Source: Paramecium pentaurelia
Taxonomy: Eukaryota; Ciliophora; Oligohymenophorea; Peniculida; Parameciidae
Assembly: GCA_905183005.1 (NCBI GenBank)
Contig: CAJJDO010000049.1
Location: 187,856-251,855 of the forward strand
Direction: 5' to 3'
Length of the DNA stretch: 64,000 nt
Within the stretch, counting starts at the first letter, position 1. Each line of letters starts with the position of its first letter. Position numbers and translations under genes: made by a program. The notes beneath the pieces are model-generated. The model ran no database searches and had not been told where the DNA came from. It saw only the letters and a program-made list of their open reading frames with translations. Of the stretch, positions 27,001 through 38,701 are shown in pieces.

Positions 27001-29359
27001 TCTCTTAAAGAGATATTTAAGTATTTTGATCAAAAGTTTGGATGATATTTTGTTGTTCATTTGTTTAAGTATTTTAATTTTCTTATGATGTAACATATTA
27101 AGTATTTTAATCTTCTGTTTCAATTTATACCTAAGTTTCTTAAGTTTCTTATTGAGGAATAGTTTAAATTCTTTTTTCTCCTGTTTCTATACTTATTTAA
27201 GTTACTTAATTTTGATGATTAAGTTCATGTTAGGTAAATTAAGTATTAGTTTCAATAAGGTTACTAATTTAAGTTTCTTGATTTTCAGTTTTGATTTAAA
27301 TTTGAGTAACTTAATCATTCTAATCAATAAAGGTTTATTACTATTAATCAGTCAAATTGATTTATTTTTCTTCATCTATTTCTGATTAAGTTTATGTATT
27401 TTAATCTTCTTAGGCTGCTGTATATTATGTAGTTTAATGATCAATGTTAATTTATGCTTAAGTTTCTTAGGTTTCTTATTCAGTTATTACTTATATTGTT
27501 TTATTGTCTGTTTCTATATTAATTTAAGTGTCTTAATTTTCTTGGCTTATTTCATGTTATGTAAATTAAGTTGTTGTTTCAATTACTTAAGATATTTAAG
27601 TCTTTTGATCTTCTGTTTTTAATAAAATTTAAGTTGTTTAATCACATTATTCAATTGTAGTTTATATTGATTAATCATTTTAATTTAATTATTTTTCATC
27701 ATCATCTTTTTCATTAATTTTGATTGGAATATTCTCAGTTTGAATTTAATCTTAAATAAGATTATTATCATGAATATCATCATTTATTTGATTATCTTAA
27801 GAAGGTGAATTTATTTTAATTTCTTTATCATTAGATTATTCATCAATTTATTAAGATTAATTATTTATTATAATTTAAAGTTCTTCTTCATTTAATTAAA
27901 TTGTTTATGTTTCTTAATTTAGAATTATTTTTTCAATTTAATTTTCTTTATTTTAATTTTCATTAAATAATTTATTTATTTCATCAATTTTTGCTTATTT
28001 CTCTATATTATAATTAGTTAAATCTTCTACTTACATATTTAAAGCTTCAATTTATGCTTTTGATTCTGCTAATTCAGCTTAAATCTTGTATAATTCATTA
28101 CTTGTTTAATTCAATTATTGTTATAATTCTAATGTAATTACATCTTAATTTTATTCACTTGAACTATGATTTTATTAATATGACCATGTTGGTTATTCTC
28201 TTAATACTTCTAATTCATTTTATAAATGTTATATATATTTTAAAAGTCTTGGTAATAATTCTTATTTATTTTAGATAATATCTTTATCTCCTTATTCAGA
28301 TTATTTTCTATTATAAATTCTAATTAATTATTAGACTGATTTCATATCTTCATCAGTTAATTCATCTTCATATTCTTATTATTCAATTTTTTGATTTTCT
28401 TATTTTTTTTAGTTTTATATAAAATTAATCAATTATGTTTCTATAAGACTTTATATATTTTAGAATTGATTTCTTAAATCTTCAACATCAATTTAATTTG
28501 TTTTTAAATCTTTGATCTATTTTACAATATTTAATAAAATTGATTATTTTTATTTGTTATTTTACATAGAATTAATCTATTAGATATATTCATCAATATC
28601 TCTATTTAATTACTATTTTTCTAATAAAAATAAATCTCTTTAAGAAACCATTTCTTAATTTAATCTTTATATTTATTCTTAAAATTGAATTTCTAATTAA
28701 TTATAATCAGTTTAGAATTATTTCTTTGAATATTCTTTCTCTTCTTTCAAAGATTCAATTATTTTTTACAATTCTAGAATTTTCTAATCTTAATTTTATG
28801 ATGATAATTTAGCCTTTAATTATTTATTTTCTTTAACTAAAGGTGCATATTTGATTTAACTTAATTATTTGATATCTGCAGATAATTTATTTAATTTTTC
28901 ATTAAATTAATTCCAACTTATAATTGATTGAAACTCAAATTAAATTGGTAATTAATCTAATACTTTTATGATGAATTCAATTTTTTATCTCTCAATAATT
29001 TATGCACTGTCCCATAAATCCTATGAGTATTACTCTAATTATTGATTAAAGTCAGATCTGATTCCTAAGATTTTGCTTTTCAATAATTAAAATTAATTTT
29101 CATAATTTTTCCATGAATCAAATTGTTACTACAAACATATGCAATCATTCTATTAGAATCTTTAAATCAATTCTGCAATTGTCATTTCTTATGTAATTTA
29201 ATCATCCATATCTAAAAGATTTACATCCTATTATTTTTATGTTTAACCTTATGTCTATTCCTATTTCTTATCAGAATCACTTTGCTTTTCTTATAATAGA
29301 TTTGAAGTCACATTTTTTACTGTTCCTGCAGCATTTTTTATTTTCTATCCAAGCCACAT
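23135..29359 (-). CDS. Giant Gln-rich coiled-coil protein (golgin/TPR-like)
   Basis: A frame of roughly 2000 residues on the minus strand. It starts with MWLGQKIKNAAGTVKNVTSN at 29359 and ends in a Gln-rich tail with TGA at 23137-23135. Near the end there is a 23-nt intron at 23239-23261. The body is heptad-like and rich in Leu, Glu, Lys, Asn and Gln, without catalytic motifs. The amphipathic N-terminal helix resembles that of golgin-type tethers, a weak hint of Golgi attachment. Residues encoded around 27050-27660 form a Thr/Gln/Glu repeat region. I did not follow every codon; the exon sum with one intron is off by one base, so at least one more small intron or a base error exists. Because of the duplicated 3' end, the true stop may be that at 22146-22144. 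Confidence 0.7.
27050..27660 (-). repeat. Thr/Gln/Glu low-complexity repeat within the giant coiled-coil gene
   Basis: On the coding strand the protein reads as repeated short phrases of the type TQxxxETQ, ITEQETQETQ and QNTQTQSE. The plus strand shows a matching periodic TTAAGT word. It is an expanded, probably disordered linker between coiled-coil blocks. Confidence 0.6.
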
Positions 29360-29829
29360 TTTGTTGATTGTCTTATTATATATTATGAATATAAATTTTT
29401 AATTTTGCACATGTTAATTGCTCAATAAGAATCCCAATACTACAATTAATAAAACATTTGAACCTAATAATAAAATATTAAAATTATTGTTTATGAATAT
29501 AAAGTTAATTCAATACTCTATTGCTTTGTCTCTATAACAATTTCAATCTGATAGTTCATAACTATATTAACTATAATGGAAAATAGGTTTATTTCAATTC
29601 ATACTTAGATAATAATGTAATCAATATCCCCTTAACAACTGATGACTTTAATAAACCATAATATGCATAATCAAATCTCATTTTAGATTAAAACAGAATA
29701 TTTGAAGAAAAGAATACAACCATCATTTTTAGTGCCAATCAAGATATACTTAAAGAATACAAAATTAATATAAGTAAATACCTTAACTCTAAATTAAAAT
29801 GTATAATAAATTATCTAAAATAGAGGTAG
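29360..29829. other. Intergenic region between divergent genes
   Basis: 470 bp between the start of the giant coiled-coil gene (minus) and the next plus-strand gene. A/T-rich, with no convincing frame, so it must hold both promoters. Confidence 0.5.
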
Positions 29830-30651
29830 ATGATATATTACATATAAATGAGACTATAAAATTGCATATCTAATGGAAATTTGAGAAGCTCTATGCAATA
29901 GATTTAGGGTATTTAGACCAATTATTCTACTAGGGATAATTAGGAAAAGCAAGTCAATTTCAGCCCAACTAATAATGAAAGAAAATCTCAAGTCATTTCT
30001 AAAAAATCTGTTACTTTTATTTCTCCTCATAATCAAAAAGGTAATGAATAAGTTATTGAATTTGAAAAAAAGTCAATAGAAGAAACTAATGCTACGATTA
30101 TAAAGTTGATTGCTGAAAATAAGAAATTAAAAGCTTAAGTGATAGAGTTAAAGAGGTAAATTGATTCGCTTTCTTAATCAAAACCAATCTATATTTAAGC
30201 AGAAGTTGAAGGGTTTTTAAGAGAATATTAAATGGAAAATGAGAAATTAAGAGAGCTTTTGAAATAATAAATTGAGAAAAATGAATCATTATAAGAAGAA
30301 TTAAAAATTGTTAATTCTTCTTATCTTCAAAATACTAAAAGATTTTAATTACACATTTAACAATTAGAATAGAGATTTTAAGAAATATTAATTAATTGCC
30401 ATAATTATAGTGAGAATATAGATAATTTTGAATAATCAACCCTTTAAGATAAATAAAAATTATAAGACTTAGAAGATTAAGAAATATAAAGAAAAACAGA
30501 ACTTTAAAAATTATTTAAAGGGAAAATAATCAAAAATATTTCTGAAATTAATAATGGATAATAAAATACTACATCAATTAATTCATCTTAAGGATAATAA
30601 TAAATTAATTAATAAACTAATGAAATTTATGAATTATTAGATAATGATTGA
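29830..30651 (+). CDS. Coiled-coil hypothetical protein
   Basis: 273 residues from the ATG at 29830; an in-frame ATG at 29848 is an equally good start. No intron needed. The N-terminal 60 residues are Ser/Asn-rich and disordered. Then come coiled coils (IIKLIAENKKLKAQVIELKR, ENEKLRELLKQQIEKNESLQ). The C-terminus is Gln/Asn-rich. No family recognised. Its 3' part recurs at 31511-31932 and, inverted, in the 57-60.7 kb block; part of its 5' region recurs at 56925-57092. Confidence 0.7.
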
Positions 30652-31509
30652 TATTTATTATATTAAAATTTTGTTTATATAATTAAAATATATGAAAAGC
30701 AAAAGTGATGCAATAGTTGTTGTACCAACACCCTTTAGTAATAGCAATTATTATTGGATTAGACTCTATTAAAGCTTTTGCCATCTTCAAAAATGATTGG
30801 ATTATAGCAGATTAAAAATACCTTTATTAAATGTCTAAAAATGCATAAAAATTAATCAATAAATTAGAAATTTAAGAAACATAATACATATATACAACAT
30901 CAGATAAAATAATCATTTAAACAAAAGAAGGATGGATTCATATAATAAATGAAGATTTTTCAAAATTAAATTTTTTTCATTTGAATATATTTAGTTTTTG
31001 TAGATTATGCATACATCAAGATCTTCTATTTTCTATAAATTCTAATCAATTAGAAACAAGAAATATAAATAGTCTTGATATAGAATTTTATGAATATTAA
31101 TCTGAAATATTTTGTACATCTATTAAAGTAATAAATTCAGAATTTGATTAATTTATAATAATAGTATTAGACAATGGAATTATAGATGTTTTAAAAAATA
31201 AAACTTAAATACATAAATATTAATTAAGTTAAAATAAATAAAATCCAATTTTTGTATATGATTGTATTCCAATAATTTAAAATAAAGAATTAGTAATTGC
31301 TATTTCAACTAATTAATAATCAATAATAATATTGAAAAATTAAGTTGAATAATAAACTGTTAATCTTAGTTTTAGTCCTACAACTATATTTTCATATTTT
31401 AAAACTAAATTAAGCCCATTAATAGCATTTAATAAAAATAGATTTGCTCTTATTACAAATAAAGAAATTTGTAAATTTAATTTTACAGATATAACTAATT
31501 ATTACTTTC
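30230..31509. repeat. Direct repeat block A
   Basis: Nearly identical to 31511-32790, with offset 1281. Single-base differences show the copies are not the same read: 30753 region AGTAATAGC versus AGTAAAAGC; CATCAAG versus CATTAAG; AATCAATTAG versus AATCTATTAG. It holds the 3' end of the coiled-coil gene and most of the propeller-like gene. Confidence 0.9.
30708..31509 (+). pseudogene. Propeller-like gene, copy A, truncated at the N
   Basis: Same frame as the complete copy at 31989-32858, starting MQQLLYQHPLVIAIIIGLDS. It is cut at base 31509 by the N joint and so lacks the last 20-odd codons. The break is most likely an assembly edge and not a real mutation. Confidence 0.8.
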
Positions 31510-31510
31510 N
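31510..31510. other. Single N, assembly joint
   Basis: Sequence to the right restarts at the word found at 30230, so the joint doubles about 1.28 kb. Confidence 0.9.
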
Positions 31511-31932
31511 AAATGGAAAATGAGAAATTAAGAGAGCTTTTGAAATAATAAATTGAGAAAAATGAATCATTATAAGAAGAATTAAAAATTGTTAATTCTT
31601 CTTATCTTCAAAATACTAAAAGATTTTAATTACACATTTAACAATTAGAATAGAGATTTTAAGAAATATTAATTAATTGCCATAATTATAGTGAGAATAT
31701 AGATAATTTTGAATAATCAACCCTTTAAGATAAATAAAAATTATAAGACTTAGAAGATTAAGAAATATAAAGAAAAACAGAACTTTAAAAATTATTTAAA
31801 GGGAAAATAATCAAAAATATTTCTGAAATTAATAATGGATAATAAAATACTACATCAATTAATTCATCTTAAGGATAATAATAAATTAATTAATAAACTA
31901 ATGAAATTTATGAATTATTAGATAATGATTGA
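31511..31932 (+). pseudogene. 3' fragment of the coiled-coil gene, copy B
   Basis: Begins inside the coiled-coil frame at MENEKLRELLKQQ and runs to the same TGA (31930-31932). It lacks the first half of the gene because of the N joint. Confidence 0.8.
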
Positions 31933-31988
31933 TATTTATTATATTAAAATTTTGTTTATATAATTAAAATATATGAAAAGCAAAAGTG

Positions 31989-32858
31989 ATGCAATAGTTG
32001 TTGTACCAACACCCTTTAGTAAAAGCAATTATTATTGGATTAGACTCTATTAAAGCTTTTGCCATCTTCAAAAATGATTGGATTATAGCAGATTAAAAAT
32101 ACCTTTATTAAATGTCTAAAAATGCATAAAAATTAATCAATAAATTAGAAATTTAAGAAACATAATACATATATACAACATCAGATAAAATAATCATTTA
32201 AACAAAAGAAGGATGGATTCATATAATAAATGAAGATTTTTCAAAATTAAATTTTTTTCATTTGAATATATTTAGTTTTTGTAGATTATGCATACATTAA
32301 GATCTTCTATTTTCTATAAATTCTAATCTATTAGAAACAAGAAATATAAATAGTCTTGATATAGAATTTTATGAATATTAATCTGAAATATTTTGTACAT
32401 CTATTAAAGTAATAAATTCAGAATTTGATTAATTTATAATAATAGTATTAGACAATGGAATTATAGATGTTTTAAAAAATAAAACTTAAATACATAAATA
32501 TTAATTAAGTTAAAATAAATAAAATCCAATTTTTGTATATGATTGTATTCCAATAATTTAAAATAAAGAATTAGTAATTGCTATTTCAACTAATTAATAA
32601 TCAATAATAATATTGAAAAATTAAGTTGAATAATAAACTGTTAATCTTAGTTTTAGTCCTACAACTATATTTTCATATTTTAAAACTAAATTAAGCCCAT
32701 TAATAGCATTTAATAAAAATAGATTTGCTCTTATTACAAATAAAGAAATTTGTAAATTTAATTTTACAGATATAACTAATTATTACTTTCAAAAATATTG
32801 TTATTTAAGTACAAATGAATAAATTATTATTATTGATTTTGATTATTTAAAATAATGA
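31989..32858 (+). CDS. Beta-propeller-like hypothetical protein, copy B (complete)
   Basis: 289 residues, no intron. Short hydrophobic strands repeat with a WD40-like rhythm, but without clear Trp-Asp ends (KIIIQTKEGWIHIIN, FIIIVLDNGIIDVLKNK, NKELVIAISTNQQSIIILKN, NRFALITNKEICKFNF). It is probably a degenerate propeller; no family could be named. The gene lies between the coiled-coil gene and tRNA-Glu in every copy of the repeated block. Three further copies are in the window: one truncated at 30708, two inverted at 57481 and 59178. Confidence 0.65.
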
Positions 32859-32954
32859 GTTTAATATTATTTATTGAATATCTTTGAATTATAATTTAAT
32901 TTAATAGTCTAAAATTTTAATCATTAAAATTGTATAAATTTATTTATTAATAAG

Positions 32955-33025
32955 ATCGATATAGTCTAATGGTAAAACAACAGGTTTTCACCCTGTAATT
33001 CCGAGTTCAAATCCCGGTATCGATT
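32955..33025 (+). tRNA. tRNA-Glu (UUC), copy B
   Basis: A perfect 7-bp acceptor stem (ATCGATA with TATCGAT), a 5-bp anticodon stem ACAGG/CCTGT and the loop TTTTCAC give anticodon TTC. The T arm is CCGAG-TTCAAAT-CCCGG with one A-C mismatch. A T run follows directly, as expected for a polymerase III terminator. A-box and B-box type words (TAGTCTAATGG; GAGTTCAAATCCC) are inside. Confidence 0.93.
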
Positions 33026-33171
33026 TTTTTTTATTTATTCTAATTTTATAAATCAAAGTATTATTAACAATTAAAACCATTATTTATATTATAAAATAAA
33101 AATAGAAGTAATAAGTAATAAATAAATAAGTATAATAAAAGATCATGTTGATTTTTTAATATTAATTATTT

Positions 33172-33560
33172 TCAAATAAAATCATTTCCAACATTCTTTA
33201 TAGCTTGTTAAGTTTAGTATTACAATGGCAAATGATTATTTTTTTAAGGTAAAGGTACAACATGACTTTAATCATAAAATTATTTTAAGGATCTATGGCC
33301 AAGACTATCAAATTTAATATTGATTTTACATCTTTCCATTTGGTAATTATAATTCTCCATTTGGCAATACTTTTGCTCTATTTTAATTTATGATATCTAT
33401 GTAATGCATCAATTAGGCTCTTCTTGCTTATTATTCTGGAGTTTATTCTACAACTTCAAATTCAGAAATTCTTGAATCTGATTTTAAAGAATCTAATTCA
33501 AGAATTTCTTCAAATGATAGTTCACTTAATTCAGGAATTTCATCAAGTTATAACAATTTT
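33172..33560 (-). pseudogene. 3' fragment of the ZNF622/REI1-like gene, copy B
   Basis: Same C-terminal frame and intron as the complete gene at 34497-35608, cut by the N at 33561. Probably an assembly duplicate or an allelic copy. Confidence 0.8.
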
Positions 33561-33561
33561 N
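33561..33561. other. Single N, assembly joint
   Basis: Sequence to the right restarts at the word found at 32330, doubling about 1.23 kb. Confidence 0.9.
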
Positions 33562-34885
33562 ATTAGAAACAAGAAATATAAATAGTCTTGATATAGAATT
33601 TTATGAATATTAATCTGAAATATTTTGTACATCTATTAAAGTAATAAATTCAGAATTTGATTAATTTATAATAATAGTATTAGACAATGGAATTATAGAT
33701 GTTTTAAAAAATAAAACTTAAATACATAAATATTAATTAAGTTAAAATAAATAAAATCCAATTTTTGTATATGATTGTATTCCAATAATTTAAAATAAAG
33801 AATTAGTAATTGCTATTTCAACTAATTAATAATCAATAATAATATTGAAAAATTAAGTTGAATAATAAACTGTTAATCTTAGTTTTAGTCCTACAACTAT
33901 ATTTTCATATTTTAAAACTAAATTAAGCCCATTAATAGCATTTAATAAAAATAGATTTGCTCTTATTACAAATAAAGAAATTTGTAAATTTAATTTTACA
34001 GATATAACTAATTATTACTTTCAAAAATATTGTTATTTAAGTACAAATGAATAAATTATTATTATTGATTTTGATTATTTAAAATAATGAGTTTAATATT
34101 ATTTATTGAATATCTTTGAATTATAATTTAATTTAATAGTCTAAAATTTTAATCATTAAAATTGTATAAATTTATTTATTAATAAGATCGATATAGTCTA
34201 ATGGTAAAACAACAGGTTTTCACCCTGTAATTCCGAGTTCAAATCCCGGTATCGATTTTTTTTTATTTATTCTAATTTTATAAATCAAAGTATTATTAAC
34301 AATTAAAACCATTATTTATATAATAGAAGTAATAAGTAATAAATAAATAAGTATAATAAATTGAATTTTTTCATTAATCATATTTGTTTTGTTTTTATTT
34401 ATGTTAATTGATATATATAATAATTACCTTATTATAATGATTTTTTGATAATATACAAATTAGCAGATCATGTTGATTTTTTAATATTAATTATTTTCAA
34501 ATAAAATCATTTCCAACATTCTTTATAGCTTGTTAAGTTTAGTATTACAATGGCAAATGATTATTTTTTTAAGGTAAAGGTACAACATGACTTTAATCAT
34601 AAAATTATTTTAAGGATCTATGGCCAAGACTATCAAATTTAATATTGATTTTACATCTTTCCATTTGGTAATTATAATTCTCCATTTGGCAATACTTTTG
34701 CTCTATTTTAATTTATGATATCTATGTAATGCATCAATTAGGCTCTTCTTGCTTATTATTCTGGAGTTTATTCTACAACTTCAAATTCAGAAATTCTTGA
34801 ATCTGATTTTAAAGAATCTAATTCAAGAATTTCTTCAAATGATAGTTCACTTAATTCAGGAATTTCATCAAGTTATAACAATTTT
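33562..34885. repeat. Direct repeat block C
   Basis: Third copy of the tRNA-containing block. It differs from block B by an 11-bp deletion near 34321 and a 104-bp insertion at 34361-34464. It is continuous with the complete ZNF622-like gene, so it is the best anchored of the copies. It begins with the 3' part of the propeller-like gene (33562-34090). Confidence 0.85.
34187..34257 (+). tRNA. tRNA-Glu (UUC), copy C
   Basis: Same sequence as the copy at 32955-33025, with the same anticodon and terminal T run. Confidence 0.93.
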
Positions 34886-35608
34886 TTAATTTTTTCTGTG
34901 AAATCATAAAAATGACAAAGTTCATCATAATGTTCATTAGGCATAAAACAATGACCTAATATATATAATATAATCATAGATACCTTTATCTAACATATGT
35001 TATTTAGCTGAATCTGATGAAGCAAAAATAGATGGACAAGATAAACAATAAAATTGTTTTTCTATAATATTTCTTAAACATTCTATCAATCCTTTCATAT
35101 CAACAAGAGAATCTTTTTCACGAATAAAAAATCCATGATCAGTATTCATATGATTGTATACTTAATCCACTGTTTCATATGTATATTCACAGAATAAGCA
35201 TTACTCTGGTAAATTTTAAATTTATTTTTTTTCTAAAGAATCTGAATTTTTTCTATTGTCCTTTAACACTTATTTATGTTTAGCAGAATTCAAATGTTGG
35301 GAATAGGTTCCTGAAGAAAAAAAGTTTTTCCTAAATAATGAAATTAACATATTACTTGCATGTAGTACAAGAATATGTTTATGCTTGACTTGATGAGCAG
35401 GAAGTATTACTTTGTGATTCAAGAAATTCTATTGTAAAATATAAATAATACTTTTCTAAAAGATTTCAAACGATACAGACTCTAAATTCATTAGTCTTCT
35501 TCTAATATTATATCGATGAAAATCTGATCTATAATGAGCCTAGTACTCTTAATCATTTGGTATTGTGATTTAACAATTAGAGCAATAATGTGTATTTCTT
35601 TCTTACAT
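34497..35608 (-). CDS. ZNF622: ZNF622/REI1-like pre-60S ribosome maturation factor
   Basis: 336 residues with introns at 35429-35451, 35331-35355, 34956-34983 and 34630-34654; the exon sum is a whole number of codons. Four C2H2-type fingers appear in the family order: YCSNCQ...HYRSDFHRYNIRRR, YSCTTCKKNFFSSGTYSQHL, CLFCEYTYETVDQVYNHM followed by DHGFFIREKDSLVDMKGLIE, and YCLSCPSIFASSDSAKQHM. The signature C-terminal block is present (LPNGELQLPNGK, LGHRSLKQFYDQ). REI1/ZNF622 acts in the cytoplasm late in large-subunit maturation, at the peptide exit tunnel. The protein is shorter than the human one (about 477) because the acidic linkers are short. Confidence 0.9.
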
Positions 35609-35955
35609 ATATTTATTATATAACAAATAAAGATAATTCTTATATAAATATTTGATTTATCAGATAAAATCAGTATTTAATAATGTAATAATAATAAAAA
35701 AAATTCACTACTTAAACACGTGTCATAATGATGATTAATAAATGAGAGATATGATGAAAATATAATTTATAGATATAGAATACTTAATATATTTGATTTT
35801 TTAACTCATTTATTTAAATTTTATAATTGATCACTATATTCATCCAATTTAACAATAATATATTAAAAATATATTGTAGATTAAGTTTATACTATTATTA
35901 AGTTAATAATATAAAGCATAAATTATAATATTTAAATATATGTTTTTTTAGTATT
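35609..35955. other. Intergenic region
   Basis: About 350 bp, A/T-rich, between two minus-strand genes. No frame or RNA gene recognised. Confidence 0.5.
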
Positions 35956-36922
35956 TCAATCTCTATTTATTATTAATCCTTAGGTGCAATAATTATATAA
36001 TATAATATATAAACATAATTAATGTTCAAATTGCAGTTGGTTGTTATTTTTCAGTATCATTTTCATATGCAATTCTAATTGTTTTATTTGTTCTAGAGCA
36101 ACAATTTGCTATTCTTTTAAGGATGAAATCAATTTTAGCCTCCCAATAGCATACCATATTGAAGAAGTAATGGGAAAAAATGTATCCTCCTGGTACCTAT
36201 GATTTAAATAAGAGATTACATCAATGGTATAATGGATTGCAAAGGAGATAACAATAAAGGCTTGAAAGATTGAACAAATAAAAAAAAACAATGCCATATA
36301 TCTTTTTCCTACTTTCCTCATTTCAAGAGCACATATAGTTAAAAAGCCAACATGTCCCTAAGATTATTTATATGAATATACTGAATAAAAGAAATCTGAA
36401 TATTTTCCATATTTTACAACTAAACTTGGTACTAATGGATCTTCCCAATAATAATTAGGTGAATATTCCAATTTAAATATGTTTAAGTGAATTGCTCTGA
36501 TTGCATAAAATAAGATAAGAACTGCAAATAATCTAAAATTTCTCTCATATAAAACCCAATAGAGTGAAACATAAAAAAATGCAAAATCTAAAATAAGTGC
36601 TGAAGATATTTGCATCATTGCAGAGAACCTAAAATAATTTAAAGTTTTTATACCATCTATGTTCTTGATATAATTAATTGACTGGAGTGGTCAATAAATG
36701 TCCCCAATCCCATATTCCATTAATATTATCACTTGGAGTACCAAATATTTCACCTAATTAAGTAACAACAATATAAGTAAAGAAAATAAAGATTCTAAAT
36801 CTAAAATTATAACATGGATTTCCTGGAACAGCACTTTAGCGATGATCAAATTTGTTTGGAAAATAAAATGATTTTAAATCTTCACCATTATAATGAACAG
36901 CTTCATCATTTTTTGTTGCCAT
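35956..36922 (-). CDS. PAP2/sphingomyelin-synthase-like membrane phosphotransferase
   Basis: 313 residues with one 25-nt intron at 36629-36653. Several membrane helices are present. The two catalytic blocks of the PAP2_C (sphingomyelin synthase) family can be seen: a Gly-His at SQGHVGFLTIC, and a His-Tyr-x3-Asp block FAIHYTIDVISYL, separated by a membrane helix. An aromatic YYWEDPLVPSLV segment precedes them. These enzymes move phospho-head groups onto ceramide or related lipids in the Golgi or plasma membrane. A charged C-terminal helix follows. The exact lipid cannot be read from sequence. Confidence 0.7.
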
Positions 36923-36951
36923 ATTAAATAAATTAAATAAATGTATTTATT

Positions 36952-38575
36952 TCATTTTTATTCATTTTTTTTTTTTAAGTATGCTTAAAAAAATAACTTA
37001 TTGAATTTTTATCTCTCAAAGTGACTTTTCAATCTATAATAACTACAATTCATTTATGTAAAAGTTAATTTTAAATTATCTTATGCTTCATTCTCTTCAG
37101 TCTTTAATTTATTATATCTATCTTCTAATATTTTAATGTATTAAGATTTCTCTTCTAAGTCATAGATTCTAGAGTATCTATATTAAACACCATGAGGTAG
37201 ATTTTTCTCAAATTTCTTTTAATATTGACTATCTTAAACCCATTCTTCATTATTCTAACTTCTAATTATAGTTCCTATTTTCACTGGAGTAACTTTTCTA
37301 CTTTAAAATCCTGAGATTCTCATCTTTACTTATTATTCTTCTAAACTTTCTTAAAATTGTTTATCATATTCTTATTGTAGATTATGTGCTTTCTTAATTC
37401 GTACATTTAATAGCTTTTTAATTTCAATCTATAAAAAGAATCTATATTTATAATTTGATTACTTAAAATAATTATCTAGTTAATTAATCATAAAATCTAT
37501 CTTCAATAGTGCTTATTTTTAAAAAATAAACACTAACATGATTAGAATAACAGACAGCTTCATAAATTCCTTTGCTTTTTTAACATGTTTAAATAAATTC
37601 TTTAGTTTCAGGTTCTGCTGCACTTTTTACATAAGGTTTATTATATTTATTTATCATAAATTTTAAATTTCCTTCTTCATCCAAAAAATTTAATTCTCCT
37701 ATTATTTTATTTTCATCCAATATTTCTACTGATAATTAATGTTTCATTAATTTAGAAATCTTCATTGGATGATCTTAAATTCCTCTTTTTTCTATCACTC
37801 TTTTCAATTCAACTTATCCTTTATTTATCATTCCAATATGATTTTTTAAATTTATCCTATCTCCATAATCATATTGTTTTTCATTAAGTTCATAAGCAAG
37901 CATTTTCATTTCTCTTAATGACCATTATTAAAACCAAGGGTATTTTGAAAGAAACGCTATTTTTTAATCTAACTGATTTTTATTATAATCTCCAATTAAT
38001 TGTTTATATGTTGTTTTATCAATTGTGGCAAAATGACAATCAGTAACAGAAATACTTGTGGCAGTTCTTGCTTAACTACTTTGTAAAGCCAATTCTCCAA
38101 ATGATCCCCCTTCTGTTATTGTCGCAACTTCTTTTGGTACAAATATATCCTCTTATGGAATATTTATTTAAATTGAAACAGTTCCTTAAGATTTTTTATT
38201 AATATTATACCTTAAAGCACAATGTAAAATAAATCTCCTTAATCACCTTATTTAAAGATTATTTCATTTTGTTGAACAAATTTATATTGAAGAGCATCGG
38301 CAATATCATATATTAGTTATTACTTTGATTGAAATAGTTGGGCAAAATATTTGATTGTGCTAAGTAATTCTTATAATTTAATTGGTTATACAATGTAGCA
38401 GTAATTTATCATTCAAACTTCTATATATTAAAGGTTTTTGAATAATTTTGATAGATTTTACTAAAATTTATTCTCTGTTCAAGTCTTCATATTTTTCATT
38501 TTATAGAGTTTTGCTTCTTATTTTATTCTCTAATTTTGGAGAAGAACATCTTCTGTCTTAAAATTTGGACGCCAT
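36952..38575 (-). CDS. Cyclic-nucleotide-binding-domain protein
   Basis: 513 residues with introns at 38370-38391, 38185-38210 and 37429-37462; the exon sum is a whole number of codons. A cNMP-binding domain is clear around residues 75-190: QQNEIIFKQGDQGDLFYIVL, then VPKEVATITEGGSFGELALQ, with the phosphate cassette SFGELALQSSQARTATS having the expected Gly-Glu and Arg. A second, weaker nucleotide-binding-like barrel follows (DRINLKNHIGMINKGQVELK). There is no kinase or channel domain. The C-terminus is a basic coiled coil. The order recalls ciliary or PKA-regulatory-like CNBD proteins. The stop is only 30 bp from the next gene start. Confidence 0.8.
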
Positions 38576-38701
38576 TAATTGTTAGAACAATAAACAAATA
38601 ATAATAATTATAATATTAACTTAATTTTAGATATGATTGTTAGAAATTCTGTTGTTCTTTTTATATTTAGTATTTTCATAAAAAAATAATAACAAAATAA
38701 T

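Larger units (their letters stand above)
32330..33560. repeat. Direct repeat block B (repeated as block C)
   Basis: Repeats as 33562-34885 with offset 1232, except for an 11-bp gap and a 104-bp insertion in the second copy. It contains the 3' half of the propeller-like gene, tRNA-Glu, and the 3' end of the ZNF622-like gene. Confidence 0.9.

Noticed and set aside
25198..27622. Several plus-strand ORFs of 60-95 residues, rich in Leu, Ile and Phe
   Set aside because: They are antisense shadows of the giant minus-strand coiled-coil gene. Gln/Asn/Lys codons read backwards give Leu/Ile/Phe.
34361..34464. The 104-bp insertion as a clear internal eliminated sequence
   Set aside because: Paramecium IESs are bounded by TA with a TAYAGYNR-like end, and excision leaves one TA. 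Here no placement of the boundaries gives TA at both ends and restores the block B sequence exactly.
36109..36618. Two separate small membrane ORFs on the minus strand
   Set aside because: They are pieces of one PAP2-like gene, interrupted only because TAA and TAG are read as stops in the standard code.
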